Shown here piece by piece: positions 1-8,205 of a stretch of 64,000 nt of DNA; position 1 is the stretch's first letter; the number at the start of each line of letters is the position of its first letter. Location: positions 1-64,000 of the forward strand of contig NZ_JABBNB010000016.1 in NCBI RefSeq assembly GCF_012933505.1, written 5' to 3'. Source of the DNA: Gordonia asplenii (GTDB lineage Bacteria; Actinomycetota; Actinomycetes; Mycobacteriales; Mycobacteriaceae). Position numbers and translations under genes: made by a program. The notes below the pieces were generated by a model, which saw only the letters and a list, made by a program, of their open reading frames with translations, had not been told where the DNA came from and made no database searches.

Positions 1-102
1 GCCTGCCCTCGGTGGCCCACTATTCGGACGATTTTCACAGCGGCGGCGGACCACCGCACAGGCCACCGCCGCTTGAGGTCTGGGTCGCCAGCCCCGACCC
101 GA

Positions 103-136
103 CGACAGGCCCGACCGGAAACGGCCGGGCCTGTCG
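103..136 (+). terminator. GC-rich hairpin upstream of the first gene
   Basis: Arms CGACAGGCCCG (103-113) and CGGGCCTGTCG (126-136) form a perfect 11-bp stem with a 12-nt loop that can pair further. There is no T-run after it. It may terminate a gene lying left of the window or form a leader hairpin of the gene at 155. Confidence 0.45.
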
Positions 137-154
137 GCGTCGTAGGGTGATCGC

Positions 155-1057
155 ATGCGACTGTTCGTCACCGGCGGTACCGGAGCGATCGGCGGGTATG
201 CGGTGCCCGCATTGGTCGGTGCCGGCCATCAGGTTCGCGCCCTGGCCAGAGGCGCGGCCAAGGCGGCAACCCTCAGTAGTCAGGGTGCCGTCCCGGTCGA
301 GGTGTCCCTATTCGACCGCGAGGGGTTGACCAGAGCATTCGCCGGCTGCGACGCGGTGGTCAATCTCGCCAGCGCCTTGCCCTCCACCGCGGCGTTCATC
401 CGCAAGTCCGCGTGGGCCGACTGTGAACGGATCCGCACCGAGGGGGCGGCCGCCGTCGTCGACGCTGCCGACGCCGCCGGTGTCGGCGCCGTCGTCCAGG
501 AGTCGGTTGTGATGATCTACCGAGATCAGGGCGCCGCCTGGATCGATGAGGATGCACCGGTGGACCACTATCCGATCTCGGCGGGCAACCATGCAGCCGA
601 AGCGAGCGCACGACGGTTCGACGGCACCGGTGTTGTGCTGAGGTTCGGACTCTTCTACGGCCCCGGCGCCGCGCACAGTCAGCAGATGATGGACATGGCG
701 CGACGCCACGTCCTCTTTCGGGCGGGCCGCCCGGCGTCGTATGTGTCCTCGATTCATCTCTTCGACGCCGCGGCCGCGGTCGTCAGCGCACTTGATGTTC
801 CGGGCGGAACCTACAACGTCGTCGACGACGAGCCGCTGACGAAACGCGAGCACGCCGCCGCGCTGTCTCGTGCGGTGGGGGAGCGCCCGTGGATCATCGG
901 ACCGGGCCGCGCGGCCGAACTGCTCGGGAACCGCACGACGTCGCTGACCCGCTCGGTTCGCGCGAGCAACGCCCGGTTGCGTGCCGCGTCGAGCTGGCGC
1001 CCGACCTACTCCAGTGTGCGCGAAGGATATTCGGCGATGGCGGCCGAGTCGGGGTGA
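155..1057 (+). CDS. NAD(P)-dependent epimerase/dehydratase-like protein (extended SDR)
   Basis: This 300-residue protein has an N-terminal Rossmann fold. The nucleotide loop TGGTGAIGG sits at residues 6-14, the usual place for extended short-chain dehydrogenases that act on sugar nucleotides or other carbonyl and epimerase substrates. The active-site region, near residue 146, reads YPISAGNHAAEA. Classical members have Tyr-x3-Lys there, and the Lys is absent, so catalysis by the normal mechanism is doubtful. NmrA/SDR_a5-like NAD(P)-binding proteins behave this way. It is a single-gene unit convergent with the SRPBCC gene at 1065. The substrate is unknown. Confidence 0.75.
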   Translation: MRLFVTGGTGAIGGYAVPALVGAGHQVRALARGAAKAATLSSQGAVPVEVSLFDREGLTRAFAGCDAVVNLASALPSTAAFIRKSAWADCERIRTEGAAAVVDAADAAGVGAVVQESVVMIYRDQGAAWIDEDAPVDHYPISAGNHAAEASARRFDGTGVVLRFGLFYGPGAAHSQQMMDMARRHVLFRAGRPASYVSSIHLFDAAAAVVSALDVPGGTYNVVDDEPLTKREHAAALSRAVGERPWIIGPGRAAELLGNRTTSLTRSVRASNARLRAASSWRPTYSSVREGYSAMAAESG

Positions 1058-1064
1058 TGCGTCG

Positions 1065-1592
1065 TCAGTCCAGGCCGGCGAACTCGTTGCGGTAGTACTC
1101 GGTCATCGACGACGAATAGTCGTCGAAGACAATCGATTCCACCGATCCGCCGGACTCCGCGGCGACCATCCTGTCCAGGTAGTAGTCCCAACCGGGGCCG
1201 ACGCCCTGCGCCAACTTCAGGTCCGGGACGTTCTGTGCGAACGTCAGCGTCGTGACTCCGTCGGTCTCTTCGAGGTCGAGTCGCAGCAGCCAATGTTCGG
1301 GATTCTCACCGTCATTGGGCATCGACGTCGTGATCCGCAGTCGATGCGGTGGCTCGCATTCGTCGATGGTGAACATTTCGCCGGTGGCGTCGTCGCCCTC
1401 GAAGAGCATCTGAAACCTGACGTGGCCGTCGGCCGGATCGCCGGTCCATGTCCCGATCCACCGGGCCAGGCGTTCCGGTTCGGTGACGGCCGCCCAGACG
1501 TCGTCTATCGGGGCGTTGAACTCTCGCTGCCATACGCAGTAGGTTTCGCCGTCGGAGTCGTGGCGGCGGCCGGTCGGGGTCGGAGTGCTCAT
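1065..1592 (-). CDS. SRPBCC/AHSA1-family protein
   Basis: This 175-residue protein has the START/AHSA1-like signature near its N-terminus (QREFNAPIDDVWAAVTEPE, then RLARW) and further conserved blocks such as GEMFTIDECEPPHRLR. The fold is a hydrophobic-ligand pocket. Bacterial members next to ArsR repressors are usually uncharacterised and sometimes called activators of Hsp90 ATPase by homology only. Its start overlaps the stop of the ArsR gene upstream (start 1592, stop codon of the partner at 1589-1591), so the two are co-transcribed and probably translationally coupled. The ligand cannot be told from sequence. Confidence 0.85.
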   Translation of the reverse strand: MSTPTPTGRRHDSDGETYCVWQREFNAPIDDVWAAVTEPERLARWIGTWTGDPADGHVRFQMLFEGDDATGEMFTIDECEPPHRLRITTSMPNDGENPEHWLLRLDLEETDGVTTLTFAQNVPDLKLAQGVGPGWDYYLDRMVAAESGGSVESIVFDDYSSSMTEYYRNEFAGLD

Positions 1593-1981
1593 GCGGTGTG
1601 CTCCCTGTCGTCTTTGGTTGGGTTGTCGTCTTCGGTTGGGGCCGTGGAGTTTTCGCGATCGCGGGTGGTTCGCCGCACTTCCAGCTCGAGCGCGTCGAGT
1701 GCGTGCTCGGGAATGGGGGGGCGGGCTGGACGTAAGCCGGTCAGGTAGGTCTGCACCGGTTCCAGTCCGTCGCGGCGGATCGCGTAATGCCGTTCGCGAC
1801 CGTGGTTCGTCGCCGTCACCAAGTCGGCCTCCGTCAGCAGACGCAGGTGCTTGCTGATGGCCGGGCGGCTGATCGGATAGTCGGCGGCCAGATCGACGAC
1901 CCGAGCCGAACCGCGGGCGAGCCGCGCGAGAAGCGCGCGGCGAACCGGGTCGGCGAGTGCTTCGAAGGCGTCCACACCCAT
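1589..1981 (-). CDS. ArsR-family winged-helix repressor
   Basis: This 130-residue winged helix opens with the family-typical block for the ArsR group that pairs with AHSA1 proteins (FEALADPVRRALLARLARG). Its recognition helix is YPISRPAISKHLRLL. There are no Cys metal-site motifs, so it is not an obvious metal sensor. The frame stays open to a TTG at 1993, but that codon lies inside a perfect palindrome (1980-2007). I prefer ATG 1981, which gives the normal N-terminus and leaves the palindrome as the 5' operator. The gene is first in a two-gene operon with the SRPBCC gene and is probably autoregulated. Confidence 0.88.
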   Translation of the reverse strand: MGVDAFEALADPVRRALLARLARGSARVVDLAADYPISRPAISKHLRLLTEADLVTATNHGRERHYAIRRDGLEPVQTYLTGLRPARPPIPEHALDALELEVRRTTRDRENSTAPTEDDNPTKDDREHTA

Positions 1982-2007
1982 ATTGGTAACCAAGTAGTTA
2001 CCAATAT
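1980..2007. promoter_or_regulatory. Probable ArsR operator
   Basis: This is a perfect inverted repeat. The left arm ATATTGGTAAC is at 1980-1990, the spacer is 6 nt, and the right arm GTTACCAATAT is at 1997-2007. It abuts the preferred start of the ArsR gene, the usual position for an autorepressor site. It is unusually AT-rich for this genome. Confidence 0.8.
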
Positions 2008-2299
2008 GTCAAGGGGTGCCCAGCTGCCAGATGGTGCGGGGTGAGGCCTTGCGCCTCGATTCTGTTGAGACTGAATGCTTTTGGGCCCGACGTCGGTGAG
2101 CGAACGGTTGTCCGTCGGTCGATGGATGGGGCCGGTCTCCTGCTCGACGTCGGGGAGCGCGGCGTCGTCGACGCTGATCGGTGGCGCGTCGTCGGATCGT
2201 CACCGATCGGCCGCGTGATCAGACGATCGGGTAGACGATGGTGACCGGAGGGCGCCGCGACGTGCGTCGCATCCGTGAACCGCTCAACTTGGGAGACAT
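2008..2299. other. Intergenic stretch upstream of kynU
   Basis: I see no gene here. The last bases carry a GGGAGA ribosome-binding site directly ahead of the kynU ATG at 2300. No clear promoter or repeat is visible. Confidence 0.5.
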
Positions 2300-3541
2300 A
2301 TGACCGTCACTTCCCGTGCTGACTGCGTCGAGCTCGATGACCGTGATCCGCTGGCAGCCGTCCGAACGCGGTTCGAGCTGTCACCCGACCTGATCTACCT
2401 CGATGGCAACTCGCTCGGCCCGCTGCCGAGCGGGACGGCCGCGCGGATGACCGAAGTGATCCAGGCGCAGTGGGGACAGGACTTGATCCGCAGCTGGAAC
2501 GACGCCGGCTGGTTCGACAAACCGCTGACGGTGGGGGACCGGCTGGCGCCGCTGGTGGGCGCGGGCCCGGGCGAGGTCGTCGTCTGCGATTCGACGTCGG
2601 TCAATCTGTTCAAGGCATTCACCGCGGCGCTTGAACTGCGTCCGGGACGGTCGGTGGTGATCTCCGAGACGCGGATCTTTCCCACCGATCTGTACATGCT
2701 GCAGGGTGCGATGGAATTCCTCGGCGGTTACCGGCGTGAGCTCATCGGCGAGGGCGTGTCGCTCGAGGACCTGCTGTCCGACGAGGTGGCTGTCGTCGTC
2801 CTCAGTCACGTCGACTATGTCACCGGCCGCGTCCACGACATGCGGGCGGTGACCGAGCTGATCCATCGTCACGGGGCGTTGGTGATCTGGGATCTCTGTC
2901 ATTCGGTGGGCGCGCTGCCCATCGCGCTCAATGATTGCGAGGTCGACTTCGCTGTCGGATGCACCTACAAGTACCTCAACGGCGGGCCGGGGGCGCCCGC
3001 GTTCGTATTCGTGTCCCGGCAGCACCAGCCAGACGCGGTGCAGCCGCTGTCCGGGTGGCACGGGCATGCCGCGCCGTTCGCGTTCGACGCCGACTATCAG
3101 CCGGCCGCGGGGGTGGCCAGGTTCCGAGTGGGAACTCCACTGGTGCTTTCCTACGTCCCGTTGGAGGTGAGTCTCGATCTCTGGGACCAGATCGACCTGT
3201 CGGAGGTGCGCACCAAGAACCAGCGGCTGACCGACCTCTTCATCGACCTCGTCGAGCGCGACTGCGCTGACCTGGGTCTGCAACTCGCGTCGCCGAGGTC
3301 GGCCGCGGAGCGAGGGAGTCAGGTCGCGTTGCGCCACGAGGCGAGTTACCAAGTCGTTCAAGCGCTCATCGCTCGCGGCGTGATCGGCGACTTCCGCGCG
3401 CCGGACGTGATGCGCTTCGGATTCCCGGCGACGTATGTCAAGTACGCCGACGTCTGGGACGCGGTACAGATCCTTCGAGACGTGTTGATCACCGGACAGT
3501 GGCGCGACGCACGATTCGCGGTGCGTTCGACGGTGACGTGA
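2300..3541 (+). CDS. kynU: Kynureninase
   Basis: PLP-dependent hydrolysis of L-kynurenine or 3-hydroxykynurenine to anthranilate or 3-hydroxyanthranilate plus alanine, a cytosolic step of tryptophan breakdown. The protein is 413 residues, normal for the family. It shows the N-terminal block YLDGNSLGPLP (33-43), the cofactor Asp in IWDLCHSVGALP (Asp198) and the Schiff-base lysine in CTYKYLNGGPGAPAF (Lys224). The start is supported by GGGAGA just upstream. No tryptophan dioxygenase or formamidase gene is beside it, so the pathway is split, or the gene serves kynurenine salvage. Confidence 0.93.
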   Translation: MTVTSRADCVELDDRDPLAAVRTRFELSPDLIYLDGNSLGPLPSGTAARMTEVIQAQWGQDLIRSWNDAGWFDKPLTVGDRLAPLVGAGPGEVVVCDSTSVNLFKAFTAALELRPGRSVVISETRIFPTDLYMLQGAMEFLGGYRRELIGEGVSLEDLLSDEVAVVVLSHVDYVTGRVHDMRAVTELIHRHGALVIWDLCHSVGALPIALNDCEVDFAVGCTYKYLNGGPGAPAFVFVSRQHQPDAVQPLSGWHGHAAPFAFDADYQPAAGVARFRVGTPLVLSYVPLEVSLDLWDQIDLSEVRTKNQRLTDLFIDLVERDCADLGLQLASPRSAAERGSQVALRHEASYQVVQALIARGVIGDFRAPDVMRFGFPATYVKYADVWDAVQILRDVLITGQWRDARFAVRSTVT

Positions 3542-3600
3542 TCATCGGGCTGTGCGGCGGACCTCGCGCCGGTAACGCTGACGTGCAATAGGCTTTCGGG

Positions 3601-4023
3601 ATGGCTGATGAGAAGTCGGGTGAGCAGAGCCTCGCGGCGGACGCGTTGGCGTTGTTCGTGAAATCGCAGGAACAGGCGGTTCAAGTCGCTACCGACACCT
3701 TGCGAAAGATCCGTTCGATGGCGCTCACCGGCGTATCCGCTCCCGACGAACTGCTGAAGCAGGTCGCCGAACTGAGCGGCGCGGTCACCGGGCTGGCCGG
3801 CAGTGCGACCGGCGTCGCCGGCGCGGTCGCGCAGCCGTTGCAGGACTTCATCGTGCAGCAGCGGCAGTTGGTCGAGACGATCGCCAGATTCGCCTCAGCT
3901 CAAGCGGAACTGTCGTTGGTGGTCGCAGAGTTCGCGCAACGGCAGGCCGCGACCGTGGCCGCGCTGGAGAAGGTGACCTCCCCGGTGCTCGGACTGCTGG
4001 GCACCCGCGAGGATGCTTCGTAG
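3601..4023 (+). CDS. Small helical protein, phasin-like in composition
   Basis: I do not recognise a defined family. The 140 residues are Ala/Val/Gln-rich and predicted mostly alpha-helical. A long amphipathic helix runs over the first 60 residues (ALALFVKSQEQAVQVATDTL and onward), followed by a Gly/Ala-rich hinge near 60-80 and a second helix that ends at VAALEKVTSPVLGLL. There is no signal peptide, transmembrane segment or Cys. The pattern resembles granule-coating phasins or other two-helix coiled coils. No polyester-synthesis gene is nearby, so this is only a structural resemblance. It lies 59 bp after kynU on the same strand. Confidence 0.6.
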   Translation: MADEKSGEQSLAADALALFVKSQEQAVQVATDTLRKIRSMALTGVSAPDELLKQVAELSGAVTGLAGSATGVAGAVAQPLQDFIVQQRQLVETIARFASAQAELSLVVAEFAQRQAATVAALEKVTSPVLGLLGTREDAS

Positions 4024-4627
4024 CCCTGGCATGTGATGTGCGGCGGCTATCCGAATTCGCCCGCGGCAACCCTGTCGGGGCAGTGGGGTCCGTGTAGCCG
4101 GACGATTGGGTCGAAACCACGGTGGTGCGGACTGTGGCGTCGTTGTCCGTTCCCGTTGGTTCTGGATCCACCGATGGTGGGCCCCTCCGCTGGTTCAACC
4201 TGGTTCAACCTGGATCCACCGATGGCACCCCGTCCGCAGGTTGAGCCGGTCCGAGGCGCTAGCCGAGGTCCGTGTCGAAACCTCTCAGCCACATCGACTT
4301 TCGACGGTCCGCGCCAATATCGGCGATGACACCCGGCAAGTGTCGCGCGTGCACCCTTCGGGTGCACGCGCCTCGATGTTCGATTCCGTCACAGTTCGAC
4401 AAGTGCGCTGCCATCAAATGCATTGTGGCACAGGGGTTTCGACACGCTCGTCGCTAGCGCTCCTCGCGGCTCAACCAGCAGATGCAGTGCCCCGACCGGC
4501 GAACCCAGGTTCAACGAGCGAGCATGGCCGCGGCAAGAAGCGGGCCCCGGCACATGCCTACCGATATCCGCCGATTTGGTCTGAACGGACGAATCGCCGC
4601 GGACGAGAGTTGAGGAGCCGGTCCGGC
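4024..4627. repeat. Gene-free spacer with dispersed repeats
   Basis: I see no credible gene. It holds two copies of TGGATCCACCGATGG (4163-4177 and 4211-4225) flanking a tandem 10-mer TGGTTCAACC (4191-4210). It also holds a REP-like element at 4435-4476 that begins GGTTTCGACACGCTC and ends GGCTCAACC. Related pieces recur near 58.3 kb and, in a tidier form, in the tandem array at 10.9-11.8 kb. Confidence 0.6.
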
Positions 4628-4834
4628 TCAGTGGTGGTGGTGACTGCTGTGATGTGAGGTCCGGTGTCTGGTCGTGTGATGGTGCGTCGACCCGACGATG
4701 TGGTGGGTGGTCTGATGGATGGTCGTATGGGTCGTCGGATGCGACGTCGTCGAATGGCCGCACGACGTCAGCGTCCACGACGCGACGACGACGGCGACGA
4801 TTGCGGCGCGAGCTGACCGATTCACTGGCGTCAC
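4628..4834 (-). CDS. Small histidine-rich lipoprotein
   Basis: This 68-residue precursor starts at GTG 4834. After a short basic N-region (NRSARAA) it has a hydrophobic segment (AIVAVVVASW) ending in a lipobox, Leu-Thr-Ser-Cys. The Cys is residue 25, so lipidation would leave about 44 mature residues. These are almost entirely His, Thr and Ser, with 16 histidines arranged as singles, HH, HHH and a terminal HHHH. The frame stays open upstream to ATG 4960, but that extension runs into a terminator hairpin and would bury the signal peptide. An AAGGA lies 13-14 nt before the GTG. I know no named family. The composition suggests surface binding of Zn, Ni or Cu. Confidence 0.6.
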   Translation of the reverse strand: MTPVNRSARAAIVAVVVASWTLTSCGHSTTSHPTTHTTIHQTTHHIVGSTHHHTTRHRTSHHSSHHHH

Positions 4835-4926
4835 CGGCTCAGTATCGTCCTTCCGCCGTCGGCTGCCCAGCCGATGCCGGGTATGTCTGGACGGTATGAC
4901 ACCCGACGTCGGAGCTTGGCTACACG

Positions 4927-4964
4927 AAAAACGGGGTGCACGACAACAATTGTCGTGCACCCCG
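4927..4964 (-). terminator. Intrinsic terminator of the EthD-like gene
   Basis: A perfect 15-bp stem (4932-4946 with 4950-4964) has a 3-nt loop. On the minus strand it is followed by TTTTT (4927-4931). It lies 30 bp beyond the stop of the gene at 4995-5306. Confidence 0.88.
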
Positions 4965-4994
4965 ATTCAGAGCGAGGGTAGCGCGGGCCCGACG

Positions 4995-5306
4995 CTACAG
5001 TTCGACCTCGGTGACCTCGGAGAAGAGCATCGTCGCCCCGCCGGTGGCGAAATTGGGGACGTCGCCCGCGGCTGCCCGACCCTCGGGTGAGCCCAAACCG
5101 GCGCCGAGTGCTTCCTTCGAGTCGAAGTACAGTTCGGCGATCTGGTAGATCGCCGGCGGGTTGCCGTCGAGCGAGTCGGTCTTCGACACCGCGGCGCTGC
5201 GCAGACCGGGGATCTTCGCGGCGATCGGCAGGTGGGTGTTGGTGTAGTACTCGTCGAATGCGGCGGGATCGGTCGGCTGGTTGTACAGGACGGTCAGGCG
5301 GTACAT
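4995..5306 (-). CDS. EthD-like dimeric alpha-beta barrel protein
   Basis: This 103-residue protein starts at ATG 5306 (MYRLTVLYNQPTDPAAFDEYY). It carries the EthD/ABM pattern: a first beta strand, the PxDxxAFxxYYxxxHLP motif (here HLPIAAKIPGLRS) and a C-terminal ATMLFSEVTEVEL strand. Family members are small dimeric ferredoxin-like barrels linked to ring-oxygenation or lyase steps or with unknown roles. A longer frame upstream adds 40 residues with no similarity to the family and has been dropped. It is monocistronic, with its own terminator. Confidence 0.85.
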   Translation of the reverse strand: MYRLTVLYNQPTDPAAFDEYYTNTHLPIAAKIPGLRSAAVSKTDSLDGNPPAIYQIAELYFDSKEALGAGLGSPEGRAAAGDVPNFATGGATMLFSEVTEVEL

Positions 5307-5551
5307 GATGCTCCAAACGTGAAGATGGGTTGTGACACCGCGTTTCACGCTACGGCAGCCACCGGCCCCGGCGTCGTCGAACTTCGGTAAATAGTCGACC
5401 CGGTGCGGGCAACCTGCCCGGCTCACCGGGGCGACTATCTGCGGATTTCTGCGCGGGCGACCCCAGGAATCAAACCTGAGCGAAGTTCGCTCAACTTTTT
5501 TCGAAAACTGGGAATGATCTCCGCAGCCCGCCCGTTACACATACCGAGAGA

Positions 5552-5572
5552 CCTGAGCGTGGGGCACTCAAG
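5552..5572. promoter_or_regulatory. HAIR operator 1 (HspR site)
   Basis: CCTGAGC (5552-5558), 7 nt, then ACTCAAG (5566-5572). The HspR-associated inverted repeat consensus is CTTGAGT-N7-ACTCAAG, so the right half is perfect and the left half matches 5 of 7. It lies just upstream of the putative -35 element of dnaK. Confidence 0.85.
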
Positions 5573-5577
5573 TAGGC

Positions 5578-5606
5578 TTGACGACGATGAACCTGTCCGA
5601 TAGAAC
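5578..5606 (+). promoter_or_regulatory. Candidate dnaK promoter
   Basis: TTGACG (5578-5583) and TAGAAC (5601-5606), spaced 17 nt, fit a housekeeping-type promoter. It sits exactly between the two HAIR sites, so HspR bound at either would block RNA polymerase. Confidence 0.5.
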
Positions 5607-5626
5607 TTGAGTCCGTTGCACTGAGG
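5606..5626. promoter_or_regulatory. HAIR operator 2 (HspR site)
   Basis: CTTGAGT (5606-5612), 7 nt, then ACTGAGG (5620-5626). The left half is the perfect consensus and the right half matches 5 of 7. It overlaps the expected transcription start. Confidence 0.75.
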
Positions 5627-5698
5627 TTTCAGTTCTACCAAGACCTACAGACACATCTGACCGCCACCCGTTGGCCGGTCACAACAAGGAGGAAACAC

Positions 5699-7552
5699 AT
5701 GTCACGTGCTGTCGGAATCGACCTCGGCACCACCAACTCGGTGGTCTCCGTTCTCGAAGGTGGCGAGCCCACCGTCATCGCGAACGCCGAAGGTTCCCGC
5801 ACCACACCATCCGTCGTCGCGTTCGCGCGCAACGGCGAGGTTCTCGTCGGACAGCCGGCGAAGAACCAGGCGGTCACCAACGTCGACCGCACCATCCGTT
5901 CGGTCAAGCGCCACATGGGCGAAGGGGACTGGACCGTCGAAATCGACGACAAGAAGTACACCCCGCAGGAGATCAGCGCCCGAACGCTGATGAAGCTCAA
6001 GCGCGACGCCGAAGCCTACCTGGGCGAAGACGTCAGCGACGCCGTCATCACCGTGCCCGCCTACTTCAACGACTCGCAGCGTCAGGCCACCAAGGAAGCC
6101 GGCCAGATCGCCGGACTCAACGTCCTGCGCATCGTCAACGAGCCCACCGCGGCCGCCCTGGCCTACGGCCTGGACAAGGGTGAGAAGGAACAGACCATCC
6201 TGGTCTTCGACCTCGGTGGCGGCACCTTCGACGTCTCGCTGCTGGAAATCGGCGACGGAGTCGTCGAGGTCCGCGCGACGTCGGGCGACAACGAGCTCGG
6301 CGGCGACGACTGGGATCAGCGCATCGTCGACTGGCTCGCCGACAAGTTCAAGGCGACCAGCGGCATCGACCTGACCAAGGACAAGATGGCGATGCAGCGT
6401 CTGCGTGAGGCTGCGGAGAAGGCCAAGATCGAACTGTCGGCATCGCAGTCGACCTCGATCAACCTGCCCTACATCACCGTCGACGCCGACAAGAACCCGC
6501 TGTTCCTCGACGAGCAGCTCTCGCGTAGCGAGTTCCAGAAGATCACCTCTGACCTGCTGGAGCGCACCCGCGCACCGTTCCAGGCCGTCATCAAGGATGC
6601 GGGCATCTCCGTCGGCGACATCGACCACGTCGTCCTCGTCGGTGGTTCTACCCGTATGCCTGCCGTGACCGAGCTGGTCAAGGAATTGACCGGTGGCCAG
6701 GAGCCCAACAAGGGTGTCAACCCGGACGAGGTCGTCGCGGTCGGCGCTGCCCTGCAGGCCGGCGTGCTGCGCGGCGAGGTCAAGGACGTGCTGTTGCTCG
6801 ACGTGACCCCGCTGAGCCTGGGCATCGAGACCAAGGGTGGCGTGATGCACAAGCTGATCGAGCGCAACACCACCATCCCGACCAAGCGGTCGGAGACCTA
6901 CACCACCGCCGACGACAACCAGCCGTCCGTGCAGATCCAGGTCTATCAGGGTGAGCGCGAGATCGCCTCGCACAACAAGCTGCTCGGATCCTTCGAGCTC
7001 GGCGGTATCGCGCCTGCTCCGCAGGGTGTGCCGCAGATCGAGGTGACCTTCGACATCGACGCCAACGGCATCGTGCACGTCACCGCCAAGGACAAGGGCA
7101 CCGGCAAGGAGAACAGCATCCGCATCCAGGACGGCTCGGGCCTGAGCAAGGACGAGATCGACCGGATGATCAAGGACGCCGAAGCGCACGCCGAGGAAGA
7201 CCGCAAGCGTCGCGAGGAAGCGGAGACCCGCAACCAGGCCGAGTCGCTCGTGCACCAGACCGAGAAGTTCCTCAAGGAAAACGAGGACAAGGTGTCGGCC
7301 GAGGTCAAGGGCAAGGTCGAGGCCGCTGTCGCCGAGGCCAACGACGCCCTGAAGGGTGGCGACACCACGGCCATCAAGAACGCGATCGAGAAGCTCTCGA
7401 CCGAGTCGCAGGCACTGGGCCAGGAGATCTACGCCGCAGCTCAGGCTGAGGCAGCCGCCGCCGACGGTGCTGCCGCGGGCGGAGCCGGTGCCGCAGGCGC
7501 CGACGACGTCGTGGACGCCGAGGTCGTCGACGAGCCCGGAGACAACAAGTGA
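5699..7552 (+). CDS. dnaK: Chaperone DnaK (Hsp70)
   Basis: ATP-driven folding chaperone of the cytosol, working with GrpE and DnaJ encoded just downstream. The 617-residue protein begins with the phosphate-1 loop [11 protein letters not shown]. It carries the second ATPase signature [16 protein letters not shown] and the adenosine-motif region [11 protein letters not shown], then the substrate-binding beta domain, the helical lid and a disordered Ala/Gly tail ending [17 protein letters not shown] precedes the ATG. It is the first gene of an HspR-controlled heat-shock operon. Its stop overlaps the GTG start of grpE (GTGA). Confidence 0.98.
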   Translation: MSRAVGIDLGTTNSVVSVLEGGEPTVIANAEGSRTTPSVVAFARNGEVLVGQPAKNQAVTNVDRTIRSVKRHMGEGDWTVEIDDKKYTPQEISARTLMKLKRDAEAYLGEDVSDAVITVPAYFNDSQRQATKEAGQIAGLNVLRIVNEPTAAALAYGLDKGEKEQTILVFDLGGGTFDVSLLEIGDGVVEVRATSGDNELGGDDWDQRIVDWLADKFKATSGIDLTKDKMAMQRLREAAEKAKIELSASQSTSINLPYITVDADKNPLFLDEQLSRSEFQKITSDLLERTRAPFQAVIKDAGISVGDIDHVVLVGGSTRMPAVTELVKELTGGQEPNKGVNPDEVVAVGAALQAGVLRGEVKDVLLLDVTPLSLGIETKGGVMHKLIERNTTIPTKRSETYTTADDNQPSVQIQVYQGEREIASHNKLLGSFELGGIAPAPQGVPQIEVTFDIDANGIVHVTAKDKGTGKENSIRIQDGSGLSKDEIDRMIKDAEAHAEEDRKRREEAETRNQAESLVHQTEKFLKENEDKVSAEVKGKVEAAVAEANDALKGGDTTAIKNAIEKLSTESQALGQEIYAAAQAEAAAADGAAAGGAGAAGADDVVDAEVVDEPGDNK

Positions 7553-8139
7553 CCTCATCCGAGCCCACCCCCGACGCCGCGACCGCGGCCGGGTCGGCCG
7601 GCCCGGACGAGAACGTCACCGTCCCGGCCGACCCACTCGCCGAGGCCTTCGCCGCTGATGCAGCCACATCGGCGGCGGGGCCGGCCCCCGACGGCGGGCC
7701 GGACGAGCCGACGGTACCGCTGGCCGATCTCCAACGCCTGCAGGCGGACTTCACCAATTTCCGACGCCGCGCGGCGAAGGAGAAGGAAAGCGCCGCCGCA
7801 TTCGGCAAGCAGATTCTCCTGGAGAAGCTGCTTCCGGTGCTCGACGACCTCGATCGGGCGCGAGCCCACGGCGACCTCGGTGAGGGGTCGCCACTGCGCG
7901 GGGTCGCCGACAAGCTGGCTGAAACCCTGACCGCTCAAGGGCTTTCGCCCTTCGGTGCGCCGGGTGAGCCGTTCGACGCCGATCTGCACGAGGCCGTGCA
8001 GCACGACGGCGACGGTGCCAGCCCGGTGATCGGTGCGGTGTACCGCAGCGGATACCGCCTGGGCGAGCGGGTCATTCGGACCGCGATGGTCACCGTCACC
8101 GACCCTGCTCCGGAAACCGGTGCCGGGCAAGGTGATTGA
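7549..8139 (+). CDS. grpE: Nucleotide exchange factor GrpE
   Basis: Releases ADP from DnaK and acts as a dimer. The protein is 196 residues with GTG start at 7549 overlapping the dnaK stop. The disordered acidic/Ala-rich N-terminus (1-65) is typical. The dimerisation helix runs through [20 protein letters not shown], and the C-terminal beta domain ends with the signature [20 protein letters not shown] 66-bp gap separates it from dnaJ. Confidence 0.97.
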   Translation: MTSSEPTPDAATAAGSAGPDENVTVPADPLAEAFAADAATSAAGPAPDGGPDEPTVPLADLQRLQADFTNFRRRAAKEKESAAAFGKQILLEKLLPVLDDLDRARAHGDLGEGSPLRGVADKLAETLTAQGLSPFGAPGEPFDADLHEAVQHDGDGASPVIGAVYRSGYRLGERVIRTAMVTVTDPAPETGAGQGD

Positions 8140-8205
8140 CGCGCAGTCGCGAAACAGTAACTCACTCGACACAACAACTATCAACAGCAAAGGAGGTGAC
8201 GCCTG

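Noticed and set aside
4719..5090. Plus-strand frame across the EthD and lipoprotein region
   Set aside because: It crosses a strong terminator hairpin and overlaps two better-supported minus-strand genes.
5477..5493. Hairpin TGAGCGAA-G-TTCGCTCA followed by a T-run, read as a terminator
   Set aside because: It has the shape of a plus-strand terminator, but no plus-strand gene ends before it. It could be part of the heat-shock control region, but the loop is a single base and the site does not match HAIR spacing.
5702..7558. A 618-codon open frame antisense to dnaK
   Set aside because: It mirrors dnaK codons in high-GC DNA, has no ribosome-binding site and no family features. Dense antisense frames are expected at this base composition.
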